A stretch of DNA of 13,536 nt from CAYOBW01 sp964402115. GTDB lineage: Bacteria; Verrucomicrobiota; Kiritimatiellia; UBA8416; CAYOBW01. Under the pieces are notes generated by a model. It had not been told where the DNA came from. It did not search any database and saw only the letters and a list, made by a program, of their open reading frames with translations. Below, piece after piece: positions 5,199 through 13,004 of this stretch (the stretch's first letter is position 1; every line of letters starts with the position of its first letter). The translations under genes were made by a program, and so were the position numbers. The stretch covers positions 1 to 13,536 of the forward strand of contig CAYOBW010000194.1 of the NCBI GenBank assembly GCA_964402115.1. The letters run 5' to 3'.

Positions 5199-7694
5199 AT
5201 GACGACGATGACTGCTTTGACGAGACCTCCGTGGACGGACTTACCGAACCTGGGCGTCGTGCTCCTGGCGGGCCTGGTGCTCGCCGGTGTCACGGTCGCC
5301 GCTTCGGCCGCCCCCCTGAAGGCGCCGGAGCGTGGCTTCATCAGCTCGCAACCGGCCGCGACGTGGGAAGAGGGACTCATCAGCGGCAACGGAACCCTGG
5401 GCGCCAATGTCTACGGCCGGGCGCTTGACGAGACGGTCGTCTTCACCCACGAACGGCTCTTTCTGCCGATGGGCAAGCCGACGGTGCCTCCCGACACGGC
5501 CGCGCGGTTGGGCGATGTCCGCAAGCTGATCGAGCAGGGCAAGTACAAGGCGGCAACTGCGCTGGCGTTCGAGCTGTCGGGGCAGGAGGGCTTCATGTAC
5601 CCGGACCCCTTCGTGCCGGCCTTCGACCTGAGCGTGCGGATGCTGGCAGAGGGGCCGGTGTCGGAATACATGCGCGCGGTGGACTTCCAGACCGGCGAGG
5701 CGACCGTGCACTGGGCCGACAGTCGCGGCGTGTTCGAGCGCAGGCTGTTCGTGTCGCGGGCGGACAAAGTGGCCGTGCTGCGGATCACCGGCCCCGGCAA
5801 AGGCGCTGTGAGCTGCCGGCTGGAGTTGACGCCGCGCCGACCGGACGACAAGCTGGAAGCACGGCAGATCGAGAACTCGAACCGGGAGTTCAAGGAACAC
5901 ATCACGAACATCGTGACGACGGCGCAGGCCGACCGGCTTACCTTCCGCAACGATTTCGCCCACGCGTACCCCGGCAGCATCCGGTCGCTGGAAGGCGTGG
6001 CCCGCGTGGTGGCCACCGGCGGCAAGGCCGTGACGGAAGGCCCAGCGCTGGTGGTGACCGGGGCCGACGAAATCCTGGTGCTGGTCGATATCGTGCTCCT
6101 GGGCGAAAAGCAGCCTTCCGCCCTGGTCCAGACGACTGCATCCCTGGGCGGGATCCCCGCCGACTACAAGGGGTTGTTGGAGCGCCATCGCCGCATCCAC
6201 GACGGGATGTTCAGCCGGATGCGGCTGGACATCGGCGGCGGGGCCGACCACCCGTTGACCACCGAGGCGCTGCTGGCCCGGTCCACGGACGAGAGCCTCT
6301 GCAGGGCGCTGATCGAGAAGGAGTTCGACGCCGGGCGGTACAACATCATCTCATGCACGGGTGAGCTTCCCCCGAACCTGCAGGGCGTCTGGGCGGGCAC
6401 CTACGTGCCGTCCTGGGCGAGCGATTACACGCACAACGGGAACGTGCCGTCGGCTATCGCGAGCATGCTGATGGGCAACACGCCGGAGCTGATGCTGGCC
6501 TACACGTCTTACATCGAGTCGATCGTCCCCCGCCTGCAGGTCAACGCCCGGAACATGTTCGGCGCGCGCGGCGTGGTGCTGCCGAGCCGCTCGACGACCC
6601 AGGGCTACAACAACGCGCTGGCACCGAACTTCGCCGGCGGCTTCTGGGTGGCCGGGGCTGCCTGGGCCGCCCATTTCTTCTACGACTACTACCTCTACAC
6701 GGGCGACCGCGAGTTCCTCAAAGCCCACGCCCTGCCGTTCATGGAACAGGCGGCCGTCTTCTTCGAGGACTACCTCTACGAGGGCCCGGACGGCAAGTAC
6801 GTGTTCAACCCCACGACCTCGCCGGAGAACGCGCCGCGCAATACGGGGAGCCAGGGCACCTTCAACGCCACGATGGACGTGGCCGCGGCCCGCGAGCTGC
6901 TGGGCAACCTGATTGCCGGCTCGCAGGTGCTGGGCGTCAACCAGGACAGGCTTCCCGTCTGGCGGGCGATGCTCGCCAAGCTGCCCGACTACATGATCAG
7001 CGAGGAAGGCGTCGTGAAGGAGTGGCTGACCGACAAGCTGACCGACAACCTCGACCACCGCCACTCCTCCCAGCTCTATGCCCTCTACGACGGCATGCCG
7101 GCGGAGATCGCCAGCGATCCGAAGCTGCGCGCCGGGTTCCGGAAGATCATCGAAACCAAGCTCGATCATCACTGGAAAACCTCCAGCAAGGGCTTCATGT
7201 CGTTCGGTGTGGTGCAGCTCGGCCAGGCCGCCGCCAGCCTCGGCGAGGGCGAACTGGCTTACCGCTGCCTGGCCAACCTGGTCAACCGCTACTGGCTGGG
7301 CAACCTGGCCTCGATGCACAACACGCGGTCGTTGTTCAATATGGACATCAGCGGCGGGATGCCGGCGGTGATCATCAAGATGCTCGTGGCGTCGGAGCCC
7401 GGGAAGCTCAGCCTCCTGCCCGCGCTGCCGAAGGCCTGGCCGACAGGAACGCTCGACGGCGCGCTGTGCCGCGGCCGGATTGAGGTCCAGCGCCTGGCCT
7501 GGGACGCCGACCGGATCCGCGTCAGCCTTGTCTCCGGCAGCGATCAGACCGTCGTCCTCGAGGCGCCGCGGAAGATCGGGTCGGTTTCCGTGACCGAAGG
7601 CACTGCTGCGATCGACAAGGCCGACAAGGACAGCGCCCGCAAAGTCACGCTGCCTGCGGGGAAACGCATCACGCTCGAGATGGCTCTGCAGTAA
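5199..7694 (+). CDS. Secreted GH95 family alpha-L-fucosidase (or alpha-L-galactosidase), divergent
   Basis: This 831-residue exported glycoside hydrolase carries a signal peptide (hydrophobic core about 17-33, likely cleavage after ASA or ASAA near 37-38). The N-terminal beta-domain starts with WEEGLISGNGTLGANVYG (56-73), the GH95 counterpart of the usual WxEALPxGNGxLGAMVxG. The (alpha/alpha)6 catalytic part carries LQGVW (394-398), SDYTHNGN with N413 and N415, SPEN with general acid E543, DHRHSSQLYALY (619-630) and D716 in FNMDISGG. These match the N/N/E/D set of the bifidobacterial GH95 enzyme, which works by inversion with Asn activating water. The usual NxNxQMNYWP and IDGNFG motifs are altered. 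A C-terminal beta-domain begins near 735. ATG at 5199 follows AAGGAAAGGG; the frame is open to 5112 but the extra residues do not resemble a signal. It stands alone on the plus strand, divergent from the sugar-oxidation operon, and likely supplies its sugar. Family certain, substrate less so. Confidence 0.85.
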   Translation: MTTMTALTRPPWTDLPNLGVVLLAGLVLAGVTVAASAAPLKAPERGFISSQPAATWEEGLISGNGTLGANVYGRALDETVVFTHERLFLPMGKPTVPPDTAARLGDVRKLIEQGKYKAATALAFELSGQEGFMYPDPFVPAFDLSVRMLAEGPVSEYMRAVDFQTGEATVHWADSRGVFERRLFVSRADKVAVLRITGPGKGAVSCRLELTPRRPDDKLEARQIENSNREFKEHITNIVTTAQADRLTFRNDFAHAYPGSIRSLEGVARVVATGGKAVTEGPALVVTGADEILVLVDIVLLGEKQPSALVQTTASLGGIPADYKGLLERHRRIHDGMFSRMRLDIGGGADHPLTTEALLARSTDESLCRALIEKEFDAGRYNIISCTGELPPNLQGVWAGTYVPSWASDYTHNGNVPSAIASMLMGNTPELMLAYTSYIESIVPRLQVNARNMFGARGVVLPSRSTTQGYNNALAPNFAGGFWVAGAAWAAHFFYDYYLYTGDREFLKAHALPFMEQAAVFFEDYLYEGPDGKYVFNPTTSPENAPRNTGSQGTFNATMDVAAARELLGNLIAGSQVLGVNQDRLPVWRAMLAKLPDYMISEEGVVKEWLTDKLTDNLDHRHSSQLYALYDGMPAEIASDPKLRAGFRKIIETKLDHHWKTSSKGFMSFGVVQLGQAAASLGEGELAYRCLANLVNRYWLGNLASMHNTRSLFNMDISGGMPAVIIKMLVASEPGKLSLLPALPKAWPTGTLDGALCRGRIEVQRLAWDADRIRVSLVSGSDQTVVLEAPRKIGSVSVTEGTAAIDKADKDSARKVTLPAGKRITLEMALQ

Positions 7695-7704
7695 GGCCGT
7701 GTGC

Positions 7705-7727
7705 TTCAGTGTGCGCGGCACGCTGAA
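7705..7727. terminator. Hairpin between convergent GH95 and peptidase genes
   Basis: TTCAGTGTGC (7705-7714) pairs with GCACGCTGAA (7718-7727) around a GCG loop. This gives ten consecutive pairs with one G-U wobble in the plus-strand RNA; in the minus-strand RNA that pair becomes an A/C mismatch. It starts 11 bp after the GH95 stop, in the 55-bp gap between converging stop codons. There is no T-tract on either side, so it may be a terminator of the Rho-assisted or stem-only kind, or an mRNA 3'-end stabiliser. Confidence 0.5.
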
Positions 7728-7749
7728 ACGCGGCGACAGGCGGCGAGGC

Positions 7750-9978
7750 TTACTCGAACAGCGCTTCGAGCTTTGCGCGGGACTCCGGGCCGGCCTTCTG
7801 GTAGTAGCCCTCGGCCTGGGACACGTTCCCGTTGATTTCGAGGTAGACGCCGGCCATGGCTTGGGCGTCGGTGCTTTCCGGCTTGAGTTTCGCCGTCAGG
7901 ATCGCCAGGGTTAACCGGTCGGCGGGTGGCAGCGTGTCCCACGCGATCTTTGCCTCCCGGTCGGCGCCCGCCGCTCTGAATGTCAGGCTGCCGCCGGCCT
8001 CCGCCGCTACAAGAACGATCGGCGCCGCACTCAAGGATAGCCGCAGCGTCACGGGATTCAGGGCCTGGGCGTCGCTCAGCTTCACCAGCGTCTGCTCGAG
8101 CGCCCGGTCCAACGCGGCCTGCCTGTCCACGGCCAGTTTCCGCGCCTGGCGCACTGCCGGCAGTGGTGGGGGCAAGGCCGAGACCTTCTTCAGGGTGGCG
8201 CGCGAGGCCGTCCTGGTATCCGCCCCGGCAGATTCCTTGTGCGCCGGATACAGGGCCGTCACCAGCTCAGTCCCGTGCGCGGTGGAAGAGGATGTCTTCC
8301 AGCCGTACAGCACCCTGCAGTCGCTCTTGACGCCTTTGCTCATGACCTCGGGCGTGTGAAGCAGATCCACTTGAGTGATGACTCCATCGCGCGCCGGCAG
8401 GTTCATGGCAAACACGGCGAAGCTCTCCGGCTTCTTGGGGTCGTCCTGCGGACTCAACCCCTTCTTCACCAGGTAGGTCGTCACTTTCTTGCCTTGTGTC
8501 ACGCGAAGACAGAAACAGGCCGACTCATTGTAGCCGTCGTTCCGGGCGCGTGAGCGGCCCGCGACGGACGAGGCATCGAAGCTTTCGAGGCGGCCGGCCT
8601 GGTACGGTCCGATCGGAGGATAGACGATGTTCGCTTCGGGCGTGACCAGGCTGGCCGAAGCCAGCACGCTGATCACATCGATGTTGTCCTCGACCGGACA
8701 GTTGGGCCTGCCTTGTTCGCGGGCGAGAATCGAATACGAGCCGCTCTCTTGATCCCACTGGAAGTAGCGACCGGTGCGCTCATCCCAGGTTACCTGTGTC
8801 TTCTCCAAGCAGTCGCGAATGCGGCTGAAATGGTAGTCGGAGAAGAAGCGATAGAGGCCCGGCCCTCCGTCCTTGTTCGCCCCGCCGCCCCCCATGGGAT
8901 CCCGCGTGTAACACCCGTCCTCCGTCCTGGGCGAGAGAAACTCGTGTTGCAGCGGGTCAAACCCCCAGGTGGGCCCGACATGGAACGCCGTGGGGATCTT
9001 CCCCGGGGCGTCGATTCCGTGCATCGGCCCGATGTAGGGGTAGTTCCCCGCTTTCACCAGATCGGGCAGCCCGAAGGCGTGCCCAAGCTCATGCAACAGG
9101 ATGCCGTGCTGCCGGCCGTTGCCTTCGCCGGACAGTCCGCCTCCCGTCCCGCCGCAAGGGACGCCGTAGATGTTCGAGTAGTACACCCGCCGCGTTCCGC
9201 CCCAACCCGCGCCGGCCGCCTCCCTGAGGGCTCCGTTCCACATTCCCGCCTGGGCCTGCTCGCCGTCGAACCCCAAACCGGTCTTCTTGGTGTACTCCTC
9301 CCTGCTGCCGCATCGCGTCGCGGGAACGCCCCGCGGCTGCATCACCAGGCTGTCGAAAACAATATGGCGGACCCTGCGCAGCTCCAACTCGGCCACGGGA
9401 AGCCTTGCTCCCAGCCCTTCAAACCAGCCCTCGGGATAGTCCGCTCCCTTGTCCCCGCCGAAGAAGTGGAAGTCGAACATGGTCATGATCAGCCGGGTGG
9501 GGGCGCCGATGTTGAGCTTGTGGTAAACCACACTATCCAGAACCTTCGTGCTTCCTTCCTTCAATTCGATGGTCACGTCCAGGCCGGGCGCAACCCACTC
9601 CCTGGGGATGATGGCAGTGAAACCGCCATCGTACGTCTGTTCCACGAGAAGGGGGTCGCCGGCAGGCGGCCGCGGAAGCTGCCTCGGCCCCTTCAAGGGC
9701 AGTTCAAGCGTGTCGGAGCGGAGCTTCAGCCTGGCAGCAACCACGGCCGGCGATGTGCGCGGCGCCGGAGCGTAGGCCTGGACCTTGATCAGCGCTTCCA
9801 GGTTGCCGACCAGCTTGAAATAGGGACTGTCGGGAGTCAGCACATGATGCTGCGCGAAGAAGACCTTCGCGATCTTCGGCTGTGCGCCGACGAGTTGGCT
9901 GGCCGCCGATCCGGGCAAGGTGCTTGACAGCAACAGGCAAATCGCCGTGCCGACTGTACCGCAGGTTCTGGCATTCAT
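7750..9978 (-). CDS. Secreted M66-like zinc metallopeptidase (StcE / dictomallein type)
   Basis: This 742-residue exported protein carries a signal peptide at about 1-26 (NARTCGTVGTAICLLLSSTLPG, then SAAS). The early segment VFFAQHHVLTPDSPYFKLVG followed by LEALIKVQ resembles the M66 N-terminal domain, as in StcE, TagA and dictomallein, which cut O-glycosylated proteins. The zinc site is HELGHAFGLPD (H296, E297, H300, presumed third ligand D306), and DPMGGGG with M362 looks like the metzincin Met-turn. M66 usually has His as third ligand, so Asp is unusual. Several cysteines suggest disulfides. The last 88 residues (655-742) form a separate module with WDTLPPADRLTLA and a helical repeat-like tail. 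The start at 9978 was chosen because it begins the signal peptide; the frame continues to 10041 but would overlap the upstream gene. It follows the PATR gene by 28 bp, so it is probably co-transcribed. Metallopeptidase certain, M66 likely. Confidence 0.75.
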   Translation of the reverse strand: MNARTCGTVGTAICLLLSSTLPGSAASQLVGAQPKIAKVFFAQHHVLTPDSPYFKLVGNLEALIKVQAYAPAPRTSPAVVAARLKLRSDTLELPLKGPRQLPRPPAGDPLLVEQTYDGGFTAIIPREWVAPGLDVTIELKEGSTKVLDSVVYHKLNIGAPTRLIMTMFDFHFFGGDKGADYPEGWFEGLGARLPVAELELRRVRHIVFDSLVMQPRGVPATRCGSREEYTKKTGLGFDGEQAQAGMWNGALREAAGAGWGGTRRVYYSNIYGVPCGGTGGGLSGEGNGRQHGILLHELGHAFGLPDLVKAGNYPYIGPMHGIDAPGKIPTAFHVGPTWGFDPLQHEFLSPRTEDGCYTRDPMGGGGANKDGGPGLYRFFSDYHFSRIRDCLEKTQVTWDERTGRYFQWDQESGSYSILAREQGRPNCPVEDNIDVISVLASASLVTPEANIVYPPIGPYQAGRLESFDASSVAGRSRARNDGYNESACFCLRVTQGKKVTTYLVKKGLSPQDDPKKPESFAVFAMNLPARDGVITQVDLLHTPEVMSKGVKSDCRVLYGWKTSSSTAHGTELVTALYPAHKESAGADTRTASRATLKKVSALPPPLPAVRQARKLAVDRQAALDRALEQTLVKLSDAQALNPVTLRLSLSAAPIVLVAAEAGGSLTFRAAGADREAKIAWDTLPPADRLTLAILTAKLKPESTDAQAMAGVYLEINGNVSQAEGYYQKAGPESRAKLEALFE

Positions 9979-10006
9979 AGGCCACCACTTTGGGCTGCTG
10001 ACAACC

Positions 10007-12985
10007 TCACCGCACGATGAGGGTCGTTCCGCCGCGACCATGCGCGTAGAAAAGCGTCTTGTTGTCGGTCCCGCCCCAGAACAGCCGACTGCCGGTGTAG
10101 CCCGGCACGCTCACCGCCGGTACAACCGATGGGGCCGTGCCGCCAACGACCAGCAGGGGATAGACGCCTCCGGCAAGATGGGTCGGATCCACCACGACCT
10201 CCGGAGCGCCGTTGAAGGTCAGGCTGCCGGCGATGTTAAGCGGGGCCAGCGTGGTGGGTGCGACCGCGAAGCTGAATTGCAGCTGCGCCCCGACGTCGCT
10301 GGCGTTGAAGGCCAGGCTGGCGCAGGTCCACTGCAGGGTGTTGTCTGTGACGTGCACGCCCAGAGCGGCGGTGCCGCCCGGTGTGTTGTTCACCGTTACG
10401 GCGCTGCCGGCGCAGGAGCCCCCCGTCACACCCCGCAATGTGCCGCCCCTGATCGTGGTGGCGCCGGTGTAGGAGTTCGCGCCGGAGAGCACCCACGTGC
10501 CCGCGCCGTCCTTGACGACGCTGAGCACGGCCGTGCCGTTGTTGCCGATGCTGGCCGCCAGCGTATTGGCGCCGGTGTTGGCGCCGACGAGGTTCAGCGT
10601 CCGGGTCTGGTTGGCGGATCCGTACGTCGGCCCCGTGGTGTTCGTGAAGTTGACCGGTCCGGCGCCCGAGGCGTCGAGGGTGGCGCCCTGGCCGTTCGCG
10701 GCGCCGTTGATCTTGAACCGTCGGTCGGTACTGTCCCCGGCACCGGTGTATCGGAGCGTCGCACCGTTGCCGAGCAGGAGGCTGGTGTCGGCGTTGCCGG
10801 ACGCACCGATGGCGCTGTCCTGGCCGCCGTCGGCCAGTTTGCCGACGCTCAGTGTGCCGGCGTTGACGCTGGTCGCGCCGGTGTAGCTGTTCGTGGCCCA
10901 GAGGGTCAGCGTGCCCGTGCCGTTCTTGGTCAGCGCGCCGGCGCCCGTGCCGATAACGCCGGTCACCGCCGTGTTGCCGTTGCCTGAGAACGCGAGGCTT
11001 GTGCCTGCGCCGCCGATGGCCCCGAAGGTGGTGGTGGTCGCGGTGTTGTTGACGGTGATGCTGCGGTTGGCGCTCAGCGTCATGTCGCCCAGGGTTAGCG
11101 CGCCGCTGCCGGCGACGGTGAAATCGCTGTCCGCGGCGACCGGATTGGCGGTGACGATGGTTCCCGCCGCCTGCACCGTGCCGGCGCCGGCGATGGTGAA
11201 GGCGCCGCTGCCGAGGGCGCCTGCGTCACCGATGATGAGCGTGCCGGCGCTGAGCGTCGTGCCGCCGGTGTGATCGTTGGCGGATGCCAGGGTGACGTTG
11301 CCGTTGACGATCAGCGCATGGCCCGCGCCGGTGACCGCGTTGGTGTTGCTCACGGCCAGCATGCCGCCGCCGCCACCGAGGCGATAGGTTGTCCCGTTGG
11401 GCGTCAACGTGCCGGTGTAGGTCACGTTGTCGACCGCGCCGAGATAGGCGGCGGTGAGGCCGGCCGCATGGAAGTCGAAGTCCGTGCCGGCATAGTTGTC
11501 CGCGGCGATGACGCCCGCCGAGGACTCCGCGATCCGGTCCGACAAGGCCGACGGGATGTTCCCGGCGCCGAAAGACGGACCGAACACCACCACGCCGCCG
11601 GCGTTGTTCGTGACGTTGCGCGCCGTGCCGTTGATGGAGGCCGGCGACTCAAACCGCACGACACCGCCGTTGACGGCCATGCCGCCGGCGGCGGCGCTGT
11701 TGTCGCCGGAAAGGACCAAAGTGCCCTGGGCGACACTCGTGGCGCCGCTGTAGCTGTTGGCGCCGGAGAGGACGAGCGTGCCGGCGCCCACCTTGACCAG
11801 TTCCCGGCCGCCGGCATCGTCGGAGAGCGGGGTCGCGACCGTCGCGGTCAACCCCTCCGCGACGTACGCCAAGGTGGTGTCGGTCAGGCGCAGCGCCGTG
11901 CCGTTCGTCAGCGTGACCGCGCCTTCCTCGAAACTGAGGCCGGTGATGTCCGGCGTGCCATCCACGGTGACGGTGTAGGCGCCTGTCGCATCCGTGCCGG
12001 CCGCGAAGACGGCCGTGCTGCCCGGCGACCAGGCCACGGTGGGATCGGTGCCGTCGGCCTTCGGGTTCCAATTCGTGGTGGATCCGTTCCACGTGTTAGT
12101 CGCTGCAGGACCGCCGGCCCCGGCGGTGTCGCCGTTCAGATCCCAGTACTGGGTGGGAACTGGCGCCTTGAACTCCACGGCGACGGTGTGGATCGAATAG
12201 CCGGCGCCCGTGTTGGCCGTGAACGTCGGCGTGATTGTCGTGCCGACAACGGGCACGAACTGATAGCCCGAAGCGGTCCCGCCCCACTGACTTCCCCAAG
12301 AGCCGTTGTTGCCCAGAGTCAGCGGCGCCTGGACGTTCGGTGTCCCCGCGGCGTTGGGGGTGCCGGAATTCTCCACCAGCGCGACGACCAGCGAGCCGTT
12401 GGCCGTCGTGGTGATGCGGGAGGTGACGGGGCCGACGTTGGTCCAAGCCGCGGCGGTGGCGCCAATCCCGCCTGCGCCGGCAGCGGTGCCCGAGAGGCCG
12501 ATGATCGAGACGTGACCGCCGTTGACGCCGCCACCCCCGCTGGCATAGGTGAAAGTAAACGTCCCGGAGCCCTGAAAGGGGTTGTCGAGATACCAGATTT
12601 CCGCCGTGCCGCCGTCGCCTGAGCGAGTGCGTTCCTCGACGATTTGTGTGAACGCAACGCCATCAAACGTCAGTCCGGTGACGTTGATGCTTTGGCCGTT
12701 GAAGCCGGCCTCAGTGCCGATCGCGATCACCAGCTTGTCTGCGCCCGTGGCGTCATAGCTCAGCAAGGTTGTTCCGAGGTGCGTGGTGGCAAACTTGGTC
12801 TTGGTTGAATCAACGAAGCCCTCCGCCTGGCTCACGATCGTGATGCCGCCATTGGCGGTGTAGCTGATGGCGCCGCCGTCTAAGACGGGCTTCAGCGTGG
12901 TGTCGCTTTGCGCCGGTGCCACGGTCGGCAGCGCCAGCGCCGCGACGGCGAGGGTCAAGACGGTTACGATGGGTTTTGTCTTCAT
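10007..12985 (-). CDS. Secreted autotransporter-associated beta-strand repeat (PATR) protein
   Basis: This 992-residue Gly/Ala/Thr/Asn-rich exported protein has a signal peptide at 1-26 (MKTKPIVTVL, ALALP, ending APAQ). Residues 27-275 form a probable beta-sandwich domain with IWYLDNP (130-136) and VAVEFKAP near its end. Residues 279-370 are the entry segment common before PATRs, with YWDLNG, NTWNG..NWNP, VFAAGTDATGAYTVTV and GLSFEEG. Four PATR units (TIGR02601/PF12951 type, pattern G-T-L-x-L-x-x-x-N-S-Y-T-G-A-T-x-x-x-x-G-T-L) follow at about 395-426, 558-587, 685-716 and 823-853. They are expected to stack as a beta-helix. There is no autotransporter barrel and no PEP-CTERM tail; the protein ends TTLIVR. 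ATG at 12985 follows AGGAAGG; an in-frame extension to 13105 is arginine-rich and overlaps the upstream gene. The role is likely a surface or extracellular scaffold or adhesin, but the substrate is unknown. It lies 19 bp after another PATR gene and 28 bp before the peptidase. Confidence 0.85.
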   Translation of the reverse strand: MKTKPIVTVLTLAVAALALPTVAPAQSDTTLKPVLDGGAISYTANGGITIVSQAEGFVDSTKTKFATTHLGTTLLSYDATGADKLVIAIGTEAGFNGQSINVTGLTFDGVAFTQIVEERTRSGDGGTAEIWYLDNPFQGSGTFTFTYASGGGGVNGGHVSIIGLSGTAAGAGGIGATAAAWTNVGPVTSRITTTANGSLVVALVENSGTPNAAGTPNVQAPLTLGNNGSWGSQWGGTASGYQFVPVVGTTITPTFTANTGAGYSIHTVAVEFKAPVPTQYWDLNGDTAGAGGPAATNTWNGSTTNWNPKADGTDPTVAWSPGSTAVFAAGTDATGAYTVTVDGTPDITGLSFEEGAVTLTNGTALRLTDTTLAYVAEGLTATVATPLSDDAGGRELVKVGAGTLVLSGANSYSGATSVAQGTLVLSGDNSAAAGGMAVNGGVVRFESPASINGTARNVTNNAGGVVVFGPSFGAGNIPSALSDRIAESSAGVIAADNYAGTDFDFHAAGLTAAYLGAVDNVTYTGTLTPNGTTYRLGGGGGMLAVSNTNAVTGAGHALIVNGNVTLASANDHTGGTTLSAGTLIIGDAGALGSGAFTIAGAGTVQAAGTIVTANPVAADSDFTVAGSGALTLGDMTLSANRSITVNNTATTTTFGAIGGAGTSLAFSGNGNTAVTGVIGTGAGALTKNGTGTLTLWATNSYTGATSVNAGTLSVGKLADGGQDSAIGASGNADTSLLLGNGATLRYTGAGDSTDRRFKINGAANGQGATLDASGAGPVNFTNTTGPTYGSANQTRTLNLVGANTGANTLAASIGNNGTAVLSVVKDGAGTWVLSGANSYTGATTIRGGTLRGVTGGSCAGSAVTVNNTPGGTAALGVHVTDNTLQWTCASLAFNASDVGAQLQFSFAVAPTTLAPLNIAGSLTFNGAPEVVVDPTHLAGGVYPLLVVGGTAPSVVPAVSVPGYTGSRLFWGGTDNKTLFYAHGRGGTTLIVR
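10427..11803 (-). repeat. Four PATR-coding units within the 992-residue protein
   Basis: The units lie at 11708-11803, 11225-11314, 10838-10933 and 10427-10519. Three contain the peptide core NSYxGAT and one (11225-11314) the variant NDHTGGT. At DNA level three begin from near-identical plus-strand text, GCGCCGGTGTAG at 10461 and 10875 and GCGCCGCTGTAG at 11743. The fifth copy, in the neighbouring partial gene, starts GGGCCGGTGTAG at 13471. Spacing is irregular (about 400-500 bp), so these are diverged protein repeats and not a tandem DNA array. Confidence 0.8.
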
Positions 12986-13004
12986 GATACCTTCCTGTTC
13001 TGCC

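Noticed and set aside
8713..9927. Plus-strand 404-codon open frame antisense to the peptidase
   Set aside because: The minus strand carries the signal peptide, zinc motif and Met-turn; this frame is a compositional shadow.
11270..12622. Plus-strand 450-codon open frame antisense to the PATR protein
   Set aside because: It is a Gly/Arg/Ala-rich artefact of the Gly/Ala/Thr-rich coding on the other strand, with no start context or family match.
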